From assembly GCA_017999135.1 (NCBI GenBank), contig JAGOBT010000216.1, forward strand, positions 1 through 5,972: DNA of 5,972 bases, in the 5' to 3' direction. This stretch comes from Burkholderiaceae bacterium (GTDB taxonomy: Bacteria > Pseudomonadota > Gammaproteobacteria > Burkholderiales > Burkholderiaceae_C). Below the pieces are notes generated by a model. That model was not told where the DNA came from. It searched no databases and saw only the letters and a list, made by a program, of their open reading frames with translations. Position numbers and translations under genes: made by a program. The stretch's first letter is position 1. Each line of letters begins with the position of its first letter. Shown here piece after piece: positions 5,780 through 5,972 of the stretch.

Positions 5780-5972
5780 CTACAGCAGCGCCTCGATCAC
5801 CACCGGCCCGCGGCTGGCGAAGCCATCACGCAAGGCCTTGGCGAGCGCATCGGTGGTGTCGACCTGCACGCCCGGCACGCCGTGGCCACGCGCCAGGGCC
5901 ACCCAGTCCAGCGCCGGGTTGCCCAGCGACAGCATGGCCTCGGCCTTCTGGCCGGTGATCTGTGCGCCCACG
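5780..5972 (-). CDS. Thiamine-diphosphate enzyme, acetolactate synthase large-subunit-like (C-terminal part)
   Basis: Only the last 63 or so residues are in the window; the gene continues past the right edge. The visible segment contains VGAQ, then SLGNPALDWVALARGHGVPG, then DALAKALRDGFASRGPVVIEALL. This is the usual end of the C-terminal thiamine-diphosphate-binding domain in acetolactate synthase or benzoylformate decarboxylase-like enzymes. There, a (N/D)P-x-LDWVALA-x-G-x-GVPG stretch leads to a GP-x-(L/V)IE(A/V)-L end. The GTG at the window edge is almost certainly an internal valine, not the start. The gene converges on the PEP-CTERM gene, with 16 bp between stop codons. The cofactor-binding motif and catalytic glutamate lie outside, so the precise reaction cannot be decided. 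Confidence 0.75.
   Translation of the reverse strand, partial: VGAQITGQKAEAMLSLGNPALDWVALARGHGVPGVQVDTTDALAKALRDGFASRGPVVIEALL

Noticed and set aside
1..5972. CRISPR array, tRNA, rRNA, transposase or phage genes
   Set aside because: No regularly spaced direct repeats, no tRNA-like cloverleaf and no mobile-element proteins were seen on either strand.

Overview
The window is very GC-rich DNA with strong codon bias and tight gene packing. A PEP-CTERM surface protein, a RutR-like TetR regulator, a THI5/NMT1-type ABC transporter and C/G-run intergenic repeats all point to a proteobacterium. A betaproteobacterium of the Burkholderiales (Rubrivivax/Leptothrix/Ideonella-like) is most likely. That placement is inferred from gene content and style, not from a marker gene.

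Layout. Bases 1-239 show no convincing gene but hold a run of GC-rich hairpins. From 4730 down to 240, five genes run leftward: an ABC ATPase, two different ABC permeases, a periplasmic THI5/NMT1-like binding protein, and a RutR-like TetR repressor. The ATPase and first permease are 6 bp apart, the two permeases overlap by 4 bp (ATGA), and the binding protein follows after 39 bp with a clear ribosome binding site. The regulator comes after a 94-bp gap filled by a C/G-run hairpin repeat. Upstream of the ATPase, at 4760-4775, lies a near-match to the RutR operator TTGACCA-NN-TGGTCAA. A divergent intergenic region (about 4731-5016) leads to a rightward gene for a secreted PEP-CTERM protein (5017-5763). 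It converges, with 16 bp between stop codons, on the C-terminal end of a thiamine-diphosphate enzyme resembling an acetolactate synthase large subunit. That gene runs off the right edge.

How the genes fit together. The four transporter genes form a complete importer: a secreted binding protein, a heterodimer of permeases and a cytoplasmic ATPase. THI5/NMT1-like binding proteins are known for thiamine-precursor pyrimidines (HMP or formylaminopyrimidine) and related heterocycles. RutR senses uracil and thymine. The RutR-like repressor at one end of the cluster and a RutR-like operator at the other together suggest a pyrimidine (uracil, thymine or related) uptake operon under self-contained repressor control. 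The substrate is inferred. The PEP-CTERM gene and the thiamine-diphosphate enzyme are probably unrelated neighbours.
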